DNA from: Magnetospirillum sp.
GTDB lineage: Bacteria > Pseudomonadota > Alphaproteobacteria > Rhodospirillales > Magnetospirillaceae
Direction of reading: 5' to 3'
Assembly: GCA_024707145.1 (NCBI GenBank)
Contig: JANQAI010000005.1
Span: 558,001-622,000 of the forward strand
Length of the DNA stretch: 64,000 nt
Below are positions 1 through 11,726 of the stretch, piece after piece. Every line of letters begins with the position of its first letter. Position 1 is the stretch's first letter. The notes under the pieces were generated by a model, which worked only from the letters and a program-made list of their open reading frames with translations, was not told the origin of the DNA and did no database searches. The translations under genes were made by a program, and so were the position numbers.

Positions 1-384
1 AATGCCGGCTTCCGCGATGCCGACCTGTCCGACGCCCGCCTGGCCGAGGCCCGCCTGGACGGCGCCGATTTCCGCCACGCCTGCCTGGGTGCCGCCGACC
101 TCGGCGGTGCCAATCTGGGGGTGGCGCAGTTGCGCCACTGCGACCTGCGCCTCGCCAACCTCCAGGGCGCCTCCCTGCGCGGCGCCGACCTGTCGGGCGC
201 CCGGCTCGGCGGCGCCAAGATGGCCGGTGCCGACCTCAAGGGCGCCACCCTGGTGGGCAGCGATCTTGCCGGCGCCGACCTCTCCCGGGTCGACGGCCTG
301 ACCCAGGGACAGGTGGACAAGGCCGTATGCAACCCCAAGACCAAGCTGCCGCCCGGCGTGTTCCGCCCGCGCAAGCAGGAATAG
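1..384 (+). CDS. Pentapeptide-repeat protein, C-terminal part
   Basis: The reading frame is open from the first base of the window, so the start lies upstream. About 95 visible residues consist of tandem A(D/N)Lxx units (for example GADLSGARL, MAGADLKGA, GSDLAGADL), the signature of the pentapeptide-repeat quadrilateral beta-helix. A short non-repeat tail follows, with a Cys and a basic end (PRKQE). Function cannot be read from the repeat alone; family members range from gyrase-protecting DNA mimics to scaffold proteins. No partner gene is visible in the window. Confidence 0.85.
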   Translation, partial: NAGFRDADLSDARLAEARLDGADFRHACLGAADLGGANLGVAQLRHCDLRLANLQGASLRGADLSGARLGGAKMAGADLKGATLVGSDLAGADLSRVDGLTQGQVDKAVCNPKTKLPPGVFRPRKQE

Positions 385-494
385 GGCAGGGCACTCCATC
401 GAAAGCAGGATGGCGCCCTCGCCCTCCAAACCGATTGCGATGGTCGCGTTCGGACGTATTCTATTCCGGGGGAAACGTCGGAACGGGGACGGAA

Positions 495-2190
495 GTGGCT
501 CCTGTGGATGCCCAGCGGCTGCGGCGCGCCGTCATCACCTATGCCATCGTCGCCATGGCCGCCATCAGCCTTGCCGTGGCCGCCACCGCCATCGTCCCGC
601 TGGCGACGAAACTGCGCGACGGCGTGCATGCGGGCCTGCAGCACGAGCTGGCGCTCAAGGTGCTGGCCGGCGGTCAGGTGCTGGGCCGGGCGCGCAGCCT
701 TGCCGAACAAGTGACCAGCCGTACCGTCATCCGCGAACGCCTGGAGATGTACAACCGCGGCGCCGTCGCCTTGGCGGCGCTGACCGAATTCACCCGCGAC
801 AAGCTGGCCGACGCCCTGAGCCTGTCTCCCGAGCCTGGTGGGGGTCACCCGCTATGCCGCCTCGGGCGAGGCGGTGGTGGCCGTGGGCGCCTATGCCGAG
901 GACGGTCCCATGCCCGTGCTGCCCGCCGGCAGCGGCAGCGCCGTGCTGGGCCTGCACCGCCAGAACGGGCGCCCCTTCCTGGTGGCGGCGGCGCCCATCC
1001 GCAGCCGCGACGGCAGCGTCGCCGGCATCGACGTGGCGGTGGTCGCCGCCACCGGCTTGCAGGCCATCGTCGACGATGCCGGTTCCATGGGCCGGACCGC
1101 CTGGGCGGCGCTGGTGGAAGTGGCCGGACAGCCGCGTCCGCTGATGGTGTCGGGCCCCGAATTCTCGCTGCGTCCCGGCGCTGACGCGGCCGCCGCCGAG
1201 GCGGCTGCCCGCGGGCATGTGGCGCGGCGCGAGGCGGCCGGGCTGATCCTGGCGGCCGCGCCGGTGCCCAATTCCAACTGGGTGCTGGTGCTGGCCCTGT
1301 CCGCCGACGAGGCCGCCCGCGACGTCAACCGGCTGCTTTACTGGGTGGTGGCGGGGGCCGTGCTGGCTTCCGCGCTCGGCGTCGGTGGGCTGGCGCTGGT
1401 GCTGCGGCCGCTGACCGGCGCCTTCATCGTCCAGACCGAGGACATGGCCCGCCAGATCGAGGATCTGGAGCAGGCCAAGGCCGAACTGGCGGCCAAGTCG
1501 CGCTCGCTCGCCTTGTCCAACGCCGATCTCAAGGAATACGCCTACGCCGCCTCGCACGATCTGCAGGAGCCGGTGCGCACCATCGTCGGCTTCGCTCAAC
1601 TGCTGAAGCGCCGCTACGGCAACCGGATGGGCCCCGAAGCGGACGAGTTCATCGCCTTCATCGTCGAAGGCGCCGAGCGCATGCGCCGCCAGATCAACGA
1701 CCTGCTGTCCTATGCCAGGTTGGATCACGGCGAATTCCGGCTGGAGCCGGTATCCATGGAGGCGGTGGTGGACGAGGCCCTGACCGGCCTCACCGGCGCC
1801 ATCGCCGAATCGGGGGCCGAAATCACCCGCCATCCGCTACCCGCCGTGCGCGGCAGCAGCGACGCGCTGGTGCGGCTGATGCACAATCTGGTCGCCAACG
1901 GCCTGAAATTCATCGCCAAGGGCGAGGCGCCGCGCATCGATATCAGCGGCACCGTGGTGGACGGCTGGGCCGACATCGTCGTGCGCGACCACGGCGTCGG
2001 CATCGACCCGCAGTATCGCGAGCGCATCTTCCGCATGTTCGAACGCCTGGAGCCCGGCCAGTATCCCGGCAGCGGCATCGGCCTGGCCATCTGTCGCAAG
2101 GTGGCCGACATGCATGGCGGCCGCATCTGGGTGGACTCGGTGCGCGGCGCCGGCGCCACCTTCCATATCCGCCTGCCGGCGGCGTCCTAG
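495..2190 (+). CDS. Membrane sensor histidine kinase (apparent +1 frameshift at 834-835)
   Basis: Transmembrane histidine kinase of about 564 residues once one base is removed. GTG at 495, preceded by a GGGGACGG purine stretch, is the likely start. TM1 is at about residues 11-33, then an extracytoplasmic sensor region (residues ~35-275) with no recognised fold, TM2 ([19 protein letters not shown]), a short coiled coil, a DHp domain with the phospho-accepting His in [10 protein letters not shown], and an ATPase domain with N box ([10 protein letters not shown]), G1 (DHGVGI) and G2 (GSGIGLAI). The HDLQEP form is that of phytochrome-type kinases. The frame breaks at GAGC[C]TG (834-835), where one extra C separates the N-terminal from the C-terminal frame. 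No cognate regulator is adjacent. The ligand is unknown. Confidence 0.8.
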
Positions 2191-3075
2191 GCCGCCGCCT
2201 CTTCCAGCACCCACTGGCGGAAGGCTGCCACCTTGGGATTGTCCAGGTGCTTGGGCGGGCAGACCAGATGGTAGCCGTTGGCCAGCGGCTGGGCCGGGAA
2301 CAGCGCCACCAGCCGGCCGGCGGCGATGTCCTCGGCCACCAGGGTACGCCACACCAGGCCGACGCCCAGGCCGGCGAACACCGCCTGCAGCACCAGGTTG
2401 AAGTCGTCGAAGTCGCGCGGCTTGAAGCTTGGCGGCACCTCCACTCCCGCATTGGCCAGCCAGGCGGTCCAACTGGGGAAGGTGCTGTCCCAGTCCAGCG
2501 CCACGTTGTGCAGCAGGGGTACCGACAGCAGGTCGCCCACCTGTTTCAGCCGTTCGCCCAGTTGCGGGCAGGCCACCGGCACCACTTCCTCGGCCTTCAG
2601 GCGTTCCACGTGCAGGCCGGGGTAATGGCCGCCGCCGTAGCGGATGGCCAGGTCCACGTCCTCGGTGTCGAAATTCACCAGCTTGATGGCCGCCGACAGC
2701 CGCAGGTCGATCTCGGGGTGGCGGGCCTGGAAGCGGCTGAGGCGGGGAATCAGCCAGCGGGCGGCGAAGGCCGGCGCCGACGACACCACCAGCGGGCCGG
2801 TCTCGCGGCCCTGGCGCAGCCGCTCCACCGCCCGCTCCATCAGGTCGAAGGAATCCGACACCAGCGGCAGCGCCGCCGCCGCCGCCTCGGTCAGGCTCAG
2901 GCTGGGCGCCGCGGCGGAACAGCGGCATGCCCAGGTGCTGCTCCAGGATCTTCACTTGCTGGCTGATGGCCGCCGGGGTGACGTGCAACTCGTCGGCGGC
3001 GCGGGCGAAGGACAGGTGGCGGGCGGCGGCCTCGAAGGCGCGCAGCGAGCGCAGCGGCGGCAGACGGCGAGCCAT
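2187..3075 (-). CDS. LysR-family regulator, GcvA-like (apparent frameshift at 2900-2901)
   Basis: LysR-type transcription factor, about 295 residues after removing one base. The N-terminal winged HTH is clear ([17 protein letters not shown], then [18 protein letters not shown]), followed by FRRGAQLSLTEA and a periplasmic-binding-like effector domain ([16 protein letters not shown] through VLEEAAA). The sequence of the HTH is closest to the GcvA subgroup. The coding strand reads CAGC[C]TGAGC at 2900-2901, splitting the gene into two frames. It is transcribed divergently from the DMT transporter at 3178, the usual arrangement for a LysR regulator and its target, and converges with the kinase upstream with a 4-nt overlap of stop codons. 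Confidence 0.82.
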
Positions 3076-3177
3076 TAGAAATCCTTAGGCATAAGGGCCA
3101 GAAACACTGGTTTGTATCGCGGATTTCATCCTGCCACCATGGGAAAACATCAAGTTTTTCTGAATAGGAGAATGGTC

Positions 3178-4050
3178 GTGGGCTCGAATCGGACCATCGG
3201 CCTGCTGGTTTTCGCCATCGTGCTGTGGGGCGCCAACTTCAACCTGTCCCAGCCGGCGCTGGCCGAGCTGCACCCGCTGGTCGCCGCGGCCGGGCGCTTC
3301 GCCATCGCCGCCGCATTCATGCTGGTCCTGGCTCTGGTCCGGGGCGAGCGGGTGCCGCTGCTGCGCCACGCCCGTTCCTATGTGCCGCTGGCCCTGGTGG
3401 GCATCGCCGGCTTCAACGTCTTCTTCTTCTACGGCCTGCAGACCACCTCGCCAGTGAACGGCGCCCTGATCCAGGCCACCAATCCGCTGGTGACCGCGCT
3501 GTTGGCGGCGCTATTCCTGGGGGAAAAGCCCAGCCTGCGCCAGATGATGGCGTTTCCGGTGGCCCTGCTCGGCGTGGCGGTGGTTCTGCTGGGGGGTGGC
3601 GCCAGCCTGACCCTGGCCCCCGGCGACACCCTGATCATGGCCGCCAATCTGTGCTGGGCCGCCTACACCGTCATGGCCCGGCGGTGGATGCCGCAGGCCT
3701 CGGGCATCGCCAACACCACCGCGCTGATGGTGGTGGGCGCGCTGACCCTGTCCGCCGCCGCCTGGGTGGCGGATGCCCCTGTCGCCGTGCCCAGCGGCCA
3801 CGCCGCCGGGGCGGTGCTGGCCATGGGCCTGTGCGGCACCGTCCTGTCCTACCTGTTCTACAACGCCGCCTTGGTGCGGCTGGGGGCGGGCAGGACGGCG
3901 CTGTTCCTCAACCTGGTTCCCATCGTCGCCATGGTCATCGCCGCCGCGACCGGGACGCCGCCCACGCTGCTGCAATTGGCCGGCGGCCTGGTGACCATCG
4001 GCGCGGTGACCCTCGCCACGCTGCCCGCCCGGCAGTCCAAGCCGGCCTGA
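3178..4050 (+). CDS. EamA/DMT-family transporter
   Basis: Ten-helix inner-membrane drug/metabolite transporter with two EamA repeats (first around [15 protein letters not shown], second from [15 protein letters not shown]). About 290 residues, normal family length. Start choice: AGGAG at 3166-3170 lies only 1 nt before the ATG at 3172 but 7 nt before the GTG at 3178, so GTG is preferred, giving [15 protein letters not shown]. Substrate is not predictable; many EamA proteins export amino acids or nucleosides. Probably regulated by the divergent LysR protein. Confidence 0.85.
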   Translation: MGSNRTIGLLVFAIVLWGANFNLSQPALAELHPLVAAAGRFAIAAAFMLVLALVRGERVPLLRHARSYVPLALVGIAGFNVFFFYGLQTTSPVNGALIQATNPLVTALLAALFLGEKPSLRQMMAFPVALLGVAVVLLGGGASLTLAPGDTLIMAANLCWAAYTVMARRWMPQASGIANTTALMVVGALTLSAAAWVADAPVAVPSGHAAGAVLAMGLCGTVLSYLFYNAALVRLGAGRTALFLNLVPIVAMVIAAATGTPPTLLQLAGGLVTIGAVTLATLPARQSKPA

Positions 4051-4059
4051 GATGGCTGG

Positions 4060-4642
4060 TTATGGCTCGATGCGGGTGCCCAGCACCGCCAGGAACTGGC
4101 TCAGCCAGGCCGGGTGGGCCGGCCAGGCCGGGGCGGTGACCAGCGGGCCGTCGGTCACCGCGCCGTCGATGGCGATGTCGGCGTACTCGCCGCCGGCCAG
4201 CCGCACCTCGGGGGCGCAGGCCGGATAGGCCGAGACGCGGCGGCCCTGGACCACGCCGGCGGCGGCCAGCAGCCTGGGCGCCGTGGCAGATGGCGGCGAT
4301 GGGCTTGCCCTGGGCGGCGAAGTCCCGCACCAGCCCGATCACCGCCGGGTTCAGGCGCAGGTATTCGGGGGCGCGGCCGCCGGGAATGACCAGGGCGTCG
4401 TAGGCGTCCGCCGACGCGCCCTCGAAGGCGGCGTTGAGAGTGAAGTTGTGGCCGGGTTTTTCCGAATAGGTCTGGTCGCCCTCGAAATCGTGGATGGCGG
4501 TGCGCACCTTGTCGCCCGCCGCCTTGCCCGGGCAGACCGCGTGGATCACGTGGCCCACCGCCGCCAGGGTCTGGAACGGCACCATGATCTCGTAATCCTC
4601 GACGAAGTCGCCGGCCAGCAGCAGGATGCGTTTGGCAGCCAT
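4060..4642 (-). CDS. DJ-1/PfpI family protein (apparent frameshift at 4273-4274)
   Basis: About 193 residues after correction. The fold is marked by [15 protein letters not shown] at the start, [13 protein letters not shown], and the nucleophile-elbow Cys in [14 protein letters not shown], with a Glu early (DFVEDYE). The extra base falls immediately after the elbow, so the final ~64 residues ([17 protein letters not shown] onward) lie in another frame. On the plus strand the site reads CAGC[C]TGGG. GGGAGG lies 8 nt before the ATG. Members act as deglycases/amidases, peptidases or glyoxalases; the precise role here is open. Convergent with the DMT gene. Confidence 0.82.
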
Positions 4643-4691
4643 GGACTTTCCTCCCGGAGGTGATTTCGCTCCGGGATGGTACGCCACCCGC

Positions 4692-6341
4692 CTACAGTCC
4701 GCCCATGAACCGCTCGGCGTAGACGAAAGGATTAAAGTCGGGCTTGCCGAAGTAATAGCCCTGGCCGAAATCCACGCTGCACTGGTAGACGCGCCCGGCC
4801 GTGCGCTTGTCCTCGACCATCTCGGCGGCGGTGCGGATGCCCATGGAGGCGCACATCTTGGCCATGGAGGCCAGCAGGTCGCTGCCCTTCTGGCTGGAAC
4901 AGGCGCGTTTGACCACGGGGCCGTCGAACTTGACGATGTCCACGTCCAGCGCGTTCAGGTAGTCGAAGCTGGCCGCGCCCGAGCCGAAATCGTCCAGGCA
5001 GAAGCGATAGCCCAGGCGGCGGAATTCCTGGATGACGGCGTTCACCTGGGACAGCTGCTCCACCTTGACCGATTCGGTCAGCTCGAACATCAGCTTGCGC
5101 GGCGGCATGCCCGAGCGCTTGAGCAGCCGGGTCAGGGCGTCGACGAATTGCGGATTGGACAGCGACAGGCCGGACAGGTTGATGGCCACCGCCGGCATCA
5201 GCCCGCGCTCGCGCACCAGGGCGTTCATGGTCTGGATGGTGGTGTCCACCACCGCCAGGTCCAATTCGTGGACGATGCCCACCTCCTCGGCCAGGCAGAA
5301 CAGGTGGTAGGGCGAGGCGCCCGGCTTGGCGTCGCGGTAGCGGGTCAGCGCCTCGAAATGGTGCACGCGCTCCAACCGCATGTCGCAGATGGGCATGAAC
5401 GCCATGTCGAAGTCGCGCCCGGCCACCACCCGGCGGATGAAGGCCACGTTGTCGATGGTGTCCGACACCAACCCCTTGAGCACCTGGGCGATGGATTTCT
5501 TGCGGTCCAGCGCGTGGTCGCCCTGTTCCGAGAAGCTGCGGATGGTGTGGGCGATGGCCTTGGCCACCTGATGCTCGGCCAGGCCGGCGCCGTCGGCGTC
5601 CAGGGTATGGCCGTGCGGCTTGACCTCGGCGTTGAACAGCTTGCGGGCGGCCTCGGAGATCATGGAATTGACCTCCTCGGTGTCGATGTCGTCGCGGTGC
5701 AGGTAGCTGAAGCTGTCCTCGTCCAACTGGCCGGCGGTGCCGCCGCCCAGCGAGTGCTTGGCCAGGATGTCGCCCACCGCGCCCATGATCTTCTTGCGGT
5801 CGCTGGCGCCCAGCGCCTTGGTCAGCTCCTCCAGATTGTCCACCTTGACCATGGTGATCTGGGGGCGGCCGCCGGCCCGCTTGAAGGCCAGCGCCCGTTC
5901 GGCCGCCAGCGCGGAATAGGACCCTTCCTCCAGCAGGCCGCTGTCGTCGTCGCGCCGGATGTCGGCCTCGCCCAGGCGGTCGGCCTGCAGCACCGGTTCC
6001 ATCTTCAGCGCCAGGAAGAAGTGGTTGTCGAAATCGGGCACGCGGTAGCCGGCCATGGCCACGTTGGGGCGGCGCAGGCCGGTGCCGTTCAGGCGCACCA
6101 CCACGTCGTCGATGCGCCCCTGGGCGCGGGCGGCCTCCAGCATTTCGGCGGCCAGGCCGCGATCGGCCTCGGCGATCAACTGCAGGAAGGGCTGGCCGCG
6201 TAGCGCCTCGCCGGTTTCGCCCAGCAGCAGCGAGGTGGCGCCGGCGGCGAAAACCACGTCGTGATCGTCATCCAGTTCGAACAGCAAATCGGCGCGGCAA
6301 AAGGCCAAGGCGACGAAACGGTCGCGCTCGATGTCCGCCAT
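4692..6341 (-). CDS. EAL-domain c-di-GMP phosphodiesterase
   Basis: Soluble protein of 549 residues starting at MADIERDRF (an upstream ATG at 6374 is less likely; GGGAATGGGAT precedes 6341). The N-terminal ~110 residues resemble a PAS sensor ([16 protein letters not shown]), followed by a linking region that resembles a degenerate GGDEF-like fold, then a full EAL domain from about residue 310. Catalytic motifs look intact: [42 protein letters not shown] and GQGYYFGKP. It should therefore hydrolyse c-di-GMP in the cytoplasm. A 233-residue unknown gene lies just upstream in the same direction. Confidence 0.9.
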   Translation of the reverse strand: MADIERDRFVALAFCRADLLFELDDDHDVVFAAGATSLLLGETGEALRGQPFLQLIAEADRGLAAEMLEAARAQGRIDDVVVRLNGTGLRRPNVAMAGYRVPDFDNHFFLALKMEPVLQADRLGEADIRRDDDSGLLEEGSYSALAAERALAFKRAGGRPQITMVKVDNLEELTKALGASDRKKIMGAVGDILAKHSLGGGTAGQLDEDSFSYLHRDDIDTEEVNSMISEAARKLFNAEVKPHGHTLDADGAGLAEHQVAKAIAHTIRSFSEQGDHALDRKKSIAQVLKGLVSDTIDNVAFIRRVVAGRDFDMAFMPICDMRLERVHHFEALTRYRDAKPGASPYHLFCLAEEVGIVHELDLAVVDTTIQTMNALVRERGLMPAVAINLSGLSLSNPQFVDALTRLLKRSGMPPRKLMFELTESVKVEQLSQVNAVIQEFRRLGYRFCLDDFGSGAASFDYLNALDVDIVKFDGPVVKRACSSQKGSDLLASMAKMCASMGIRTAAEMVEDKRTAGRVYQCSVDFGQGYYFGKPDFNPFVYAERFMGGL

Positions 6342-6414
6342 ATCCCATTCCCCAACGAAAAACCGCGGCGCCAATGATGAGTCGGTGACGCCTCATTGGC
6401 AAGCGGTGCCTGTG

Positions 6415-7116
6415 TCAGCCGGATTTTTGATGGACGGGCCCCAGCGCCTTGGCCGTGGCCCTGAGGGTGGCCAGCACCAGTTCGGCCTGCTCGGTGGTGG
6501 GCCGGGCGCCGTCCACGTTCTGGCGGTTCATGCAGGTCAGCCAGGCCCATTGCCCGGCCGGGCTCTCGATGTAATGCATCAGCCGCGCCAGGCCATGGGC
6601 CAGGACGGCGCGGGCGCGGGGGTCGTCGAAGAAGACCTCCCACGCCAGGCCGTTGCCGTGGCTGACCAGCATGTCCTGGAAGATTTCGCGCGCCCGCTGG
6701 TCGTAATGCTTGAACTTGTCGCCGAAGGCGGCTTCGACCAGTTCGAAATAGTTGGGCAGGAAGCAGCGGGGAAAGCCGGGCGTGTCGCCCTCCAGCAACG
6801 TCTCGAACGGGCGCACCATCAGCCGGTGGAAGACGTCGTTGCGGCTGGAGGCATGGCGCACGGCGGGGCGGAAGGCCTGGCGGCACCGCGCCTCCTGGGT
6901 CTCGAAGGCGCGGTGCAGCGGCGAGCCGGCGTCGCGCGCCATTTCCAGGATGCGCTTCAGCTCGCCCACCGCCAGCATGCCGTCGCGCGCCCGCTCCTCG
7001 GCCAGGGCGAGCACCACCTCGGACATCAGCGCCAGCACGCCGAAGCACTGGTGCCGGGGCGCACCCATGGACCCGCCGTCAGGGGCGACGGCGATCCCGA
7101 TGTTTTCCGCCGGCAT
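6415..7116 (-). CDS. Hypothetical protein, 233 residues
   Basis: Not recognised. The frame is intact, has strong third-position GC bias, and starts at ATG 7116 with a weak upstream purine stretch; an internal ATG at 7026 (MSEVVLALAEERA) is an alternative start. The protein is soluble, mostly helical in appearance and rich in Arg and Phe, with conserved-looking segments such as VRPFETLLEGDTPGFPRC and FELVEAAFGDKFKHYDQR. No signal peptide or membrane span. It sits 73 bp upstream of the EAL gene on the same strand, so a link with c-di-GMP signalling is possible but only by position. Confidence 0.6.
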   Translation of the reverse strand: MPAENIGIAVAPDGGSMGAPRHQCFGVLALMSEVVLALAEERARDGMLAVGELKRILEMARDAGSPLHRAFETQEARCRQAFRPAVRHASSRNDVFHRLMVRPFETLLEGDTPGFPRCFLPNYFELVEAAFGDKFKHYDQRAREIFQDMLVSHGNGLAWEVFFDDPRARAVLAHGLARLMHYIESPAGQWAWLTCMNRQNVDGARPTTEQAELVLATLRATAKALGPVHQKSG

Positions 7117-7299
7117 TGGACACCCCCACGGACGACGGTCTTTACTAAGCCTAGCTCATCACGGTCCGGGCGTACGCGTCCAGTCGCGAAGTGTGCCCAA
7201 CTGTGCGCAAATGTGACCGGGATCGAAACCCAGGGGTGAAGCATCCTCCCGCGAACAGTGCTAGACTGTGTTCCTGCATCGCCGCCGGAGGGCCACCCC

Positions 7300-7641
7300 A
7301 TGATCCGTCCGTTCGCCGCCGCCCTGGCCGTGTTCGTCGTCTGGCCGGCCTGGGCCGGTGCGGGCGAACCCTTGCGCCTGCTGTGCCGGGCCGACAACCC
7401 GGCCCTGCTGGCGGCGCCGCTCGGCTTTTCCATCGACCTGGATGGCGGCAGGGCGGTGGAGGTGGGCTCGGGGGGCCGTTACGGCGTCACCGCCCAGGAC
7501 GACGGGCTGGAGCTGTGGCAGGCGGGCGGCGATCCGCGTTCGGTGGTGTTCCGCATCGACCGGCTCAGCGGCCGTTTCGCCCGGCTGGACAAGCAGCTCC
7601 GCCTGGAGGGGGCGTGCGAGAAAACCGAGAGGAGGTTCTGA
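7300..7641 (+). CDS. Small periplasmic protein, unknown
   Basis: 113 residues with a Sec signal peptide (MIRPFAAALAVFVVWPAWAGAG) and a mature part of about 92 residues containing two Cys (LLCRADN and LEGACEK) that could form a disulfide. GCCGGAGGG lies 6 nt upstream of the ATG. The pattern of a small beta-rich exported protein is clear; no family recognised. The acetyltransferase gene follows after 2 nt, so the two are probably co-transcribed. Confidence 0.6.
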   Translation: MIRPFAAALAVFVVWPAWAGAGEPLRLLCRADNPALLAAPLGFSIDLDGGRAVEVGSGGRYGVTAQDDGLELWQAGGDPRSVVFRIDRLSGRFARLDKQLRLEGACEKTERRF

Positions 7642-7643
7642 CC

Positions 7644-8156
7644 ATGATGGCCGTCATCGCCATCCGGGCGGAACGGACCGGCGACGGGGCCGGCATCGAC
7701 GCCATCACCCGCGCCGCCTTCCGCGATCATCCCCACAGCCGGCAGACCGAACATCTGATCGTGCGCGCCCTGCGCGCGGCCGGCACGCTGAGCCTGTCGC
7801 TGGTGGCGGAAGCCGGCAGCACCGTGGTCGGGCATCTGGCCGCCTCGCCGGTGGTCATGGGTGACGGCTCCCCGGGTTGGCACGGGCTGGGGCCGCTGTC
7901 GGTGGCGCCGGCCTGGCAGCGCCAGGGCATCGGCCAACGCCTGATGCGCCAGGGGCTGGAGCGCCTGCGCCAGATGGGCTCGCAGGGCTGTGTGCTGGTG
8001 GGTGATCCTGCCTATTACGCCCGCTTCGGTTTCGCCGCCGTGGCAGGGGTCGAGGTGGCCGGCGTGCCGCCCGAGGTAGTGCTGTGCCTGTCCTTCGGCG
8101 ATCCGCCTCCGCCCGGCGCGGTCGCCTTCGATCCTGCCTTCGGCGTGAACCCGTGA
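7644..8156 (+). CDS. GNAT-family N-acetyltransferase
   Basis: 170 residues. The GNAT core is visible: LGPLSVAPAWQRQGIGQRLM contains the acetyl-CoA pyrophosphate loop (Q/RxxGxG/A), and CVLVGDPAYYARFGF is typical of the YhbS-like subgroup. GAGGAGG lies 8 nt upstream of the ATG at 7644, and the gene follows the small periplasmic gene by 2 nt. The acceptor substrate is unknown. Confidence 0.85.
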   Translation: MMAVIAIRAERTGDGAGIDAITRAAFRDHPHSRQTEHLIVRALRAAGTLSLSLVAEAGSTVVGHLAASPVVMGDGSPGWHGLGPLSVAPAWQRQGIGQRLMRQGLERLRQMGSQGCVLVGDPAYYARFGFAAVAGVEVAGVPPEVVLCLSFGDPPPPGAVAFDPAFGVNP

Positions 8157-8292
8157 TACCGGTCGGCCATTGATTTGACTCGCCGAAGGCACGCCGGCCG
8201 ACCGGCAAGCCCGAGCGGCGCCTGAGCCTCACCGTCTCGGCATGAACTGGCCCAACGGGTCAGTTCATCGGCCGGGCGGTATGAAACGAAAA

Positions 8293-8316
8293 GGGCCGGA
8301 GGTTTCCCTCCGGCCC
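8293..8316 (-). terminator. Rho-independent terminator of methylmalonyl-CoA mutase
   Basis: Ten-base perfect stem GGGCCGGAGG (8293-8302) and CCTCCGGCCC (8307-8316) with a 4-nt loop. Read on the minus strand the hairpin is followed by TTTTCGTTT. It lies 25 nt past the stop codon of the mutase gene. Confidence 0.8.
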
Positions 8317-8340
8317 GTCCATTGCGGTGATGCTGCCACT

Positions 8341-10492
<2,152 letters not shown>

Positions 10493-10584
10493 GTCCTCTC
10501 CTCCAGTTCCCCGTTTCCTCGTCCGGGAGCGTGCGAGTATAGCTACCCGCCGTTGCTTCGTCCACGTGTGCGCGTAATTTCCTT

Positions 10585-10651
10585 GCGCAATATGGGCATG
10601 CGCGACCGTTGGTCGTACCAATTCGGCGCGCCCTGCGAATCCATATTGCGC
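10585..10651. promoter_or_regulatory. Inverted repeat between the mutase and Nudix genes
   Basis: An 11-bp perfect inverted repeat, GCGCAATATGG (10585-10595) and CCATATTGCGC (10641-10651), with a 45-bp spacer, in the divergent intergenic region 10493-10745. The left arm overlaps the small palindrome TTGCGCAA. The arrangement suits a dimeric regulator binding two sites, but no regulator gene is next to it and a hairpin role is also possible. Confidence 0.45.
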
Positions 10652-10745
10652 CGCCCCAGATGCATGGGCGGGTGCTGCCGCCGAGGGTTGACGACGGGGG
10701 CGGCCGGTGGTCACCTACCGCCTGCGCCGCCAAGGAGAGCCCGGC

Positions 10746-11609
10746 ATGCCGTTCCTTGACCACATCGTCGCCTGCAACACGCATGACCTGTCCAAGTTCC
10801 GTCCCTTCGTGGTGGCCGGCGTGGCGGTGGGCTGGGTGCGCCACGACGTGGCCGCCTGGCTGGCCGGGCAAGACGATGTTTTCCACGTCGGCAAGGATGC
10901 CGTCGCCTTGCATCCGCGCCTGGACACGCCCGAGCGCCGCACCCAGGCGGTGGCAGAGGCCGGCGCCCGGCTGGCCGATGCCCACGGCACGCCCGGGCTG
11001 CGCGGCGAGGAATACGCGGTGGCGCCGCGCTGGGGAGCCACGCCGCTGATGCGCATCGACCGCGCCCTGGTCAGCCTGTTCGGGGTGCGCTCCTACGGCA
11101 TCCACGTCAACGGCATCGTCCGCGACGGCGACGGCATGCGGCTGTGGATCGCCAAGCGGGCGGCGGACAAGGGGGTGGCGCCGGGCAAGCTGGACAACAT
11201 GATCGCCGGCGGCCAGCCCGCCGGGCTGGGGCTGAAGGAGAACCTGGTCAAGGAGGCGGCGGAAGAGGCGGACGTGCCCGAGGCGCTGGCGCTGACCGCC
11301 CGCCCCGTCGGCGCCATTTCCTACTGCCAGGAGGACGCCTGGGGGCTGAAGCCCGACACCATGTTCTGCTACGAGCTGGAGGTGCCGCCCGGGTTCGAGC
11401 CGCGCAACACCGACGGCGAGATCGAGAGCTTCCGCCACATGGACCTGGACGAGGTGGCCGCCCGCGTGCGCGACACCGACGACTTCAAATTCAACGTCAA
11501 TCTGGTGCTGATCGACTTCCTGATCCGCCACGGCCACCTGTGTCCGGACGGCGAGCCCGACTACCTGGACCTGGTGCACGGCCTGCGGCGCGGCTGCGCC
11601 GATCGCTAA
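10746..11609 (+). CDS. DUF4743/Nudix-domain protein
   Basis: 287 residues: N-terminal DUF4743-type region (MPFLDHIVACNTHDLSKFRPF) and C-terminal Nudix hydrolase domain, the architecture of fungal Tnr3-like and plant Nudix20/24-like proteins that act on thiamine-diphosphate-related or other pyrophosphates. The Nudix box is altered: GGQPAGLGLKENLVKEAAEEAD keeps the EAAEE metal-binding glutamates but has Leu where the first Glu of Gx5E is expected and Lys for the Arg of REU. AAGGAG lies 7 nt before the ATG. Substrate unknown. Confidence 0.85.
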   Translation: MPFLDHIVACNTHDLSKFRPFVVAGVAVGWVRHDVAAWLAGQDDVFHVGKDAVALHPRLDTPERRTQAVAEAGARLADAHGTPGLRGEEYAVAPRWGATPLMRIDRALVSLFGVRSYGIHVNGIVRDGDGMRLWIAKRAADKGVAPGKLDNMIAGGQPAGLGLKENLVKEAAEEADVPEALALTARPVGAISYCQEDAWGLKPDTMFCYELEVPPGFEPRNTDGEIESFRHMDLDEVAARVRDTDDFKFNVNLVLIDFLIRHGHLCPDGEPDYLDLVHGLRRGCADR

Positions 11610-11656
11610 CGGCCTTGGCGCGCGCCGCGAGCTTTCGAGCAAGGCTAATTTTCCGC

Positions 11657-11673
11657 CTTGTGCGCCGCACAAG
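11657..11673. promoter_or_regulatory. Palindrome upstream of the malyl-CoA lyase-like gene
   Basis: Perfect palindrome with 8-bp arms and a 1-bp centre, CTTGTGCG-C-CGCACAAG. It lies 54 bp upstream of the ATG at 11727 and just before an AT-rich run (GAATATTATTA) that could contain the -10 element. It is a good candidate operator; the binding protein is not in the window. Confidence 0.5.
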
Positions 11674-11726
11674 ATGGAATATTATTACCGCAACGACGAG
11701 TTCCCGGTAAGAGGATTGCGTTCCCC

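Noticed and set aside
831..840. Programmed +1 frameshifting at GAGCCTG
   Set aside because: No conserved slippery site or stimulatory element; the same insertion occurs in unrelated genes that are not known to recode. Kept only as an alternative in the finding.
4626..6203. Long antisense frame over the EAL gene, and similar ones at 8242-9957, 20148-22064 and 23247-25187
   Set aside because: Antisense shadows of GC-rich genes, dominated by His, Gln, Gly and Val with no domain logic.
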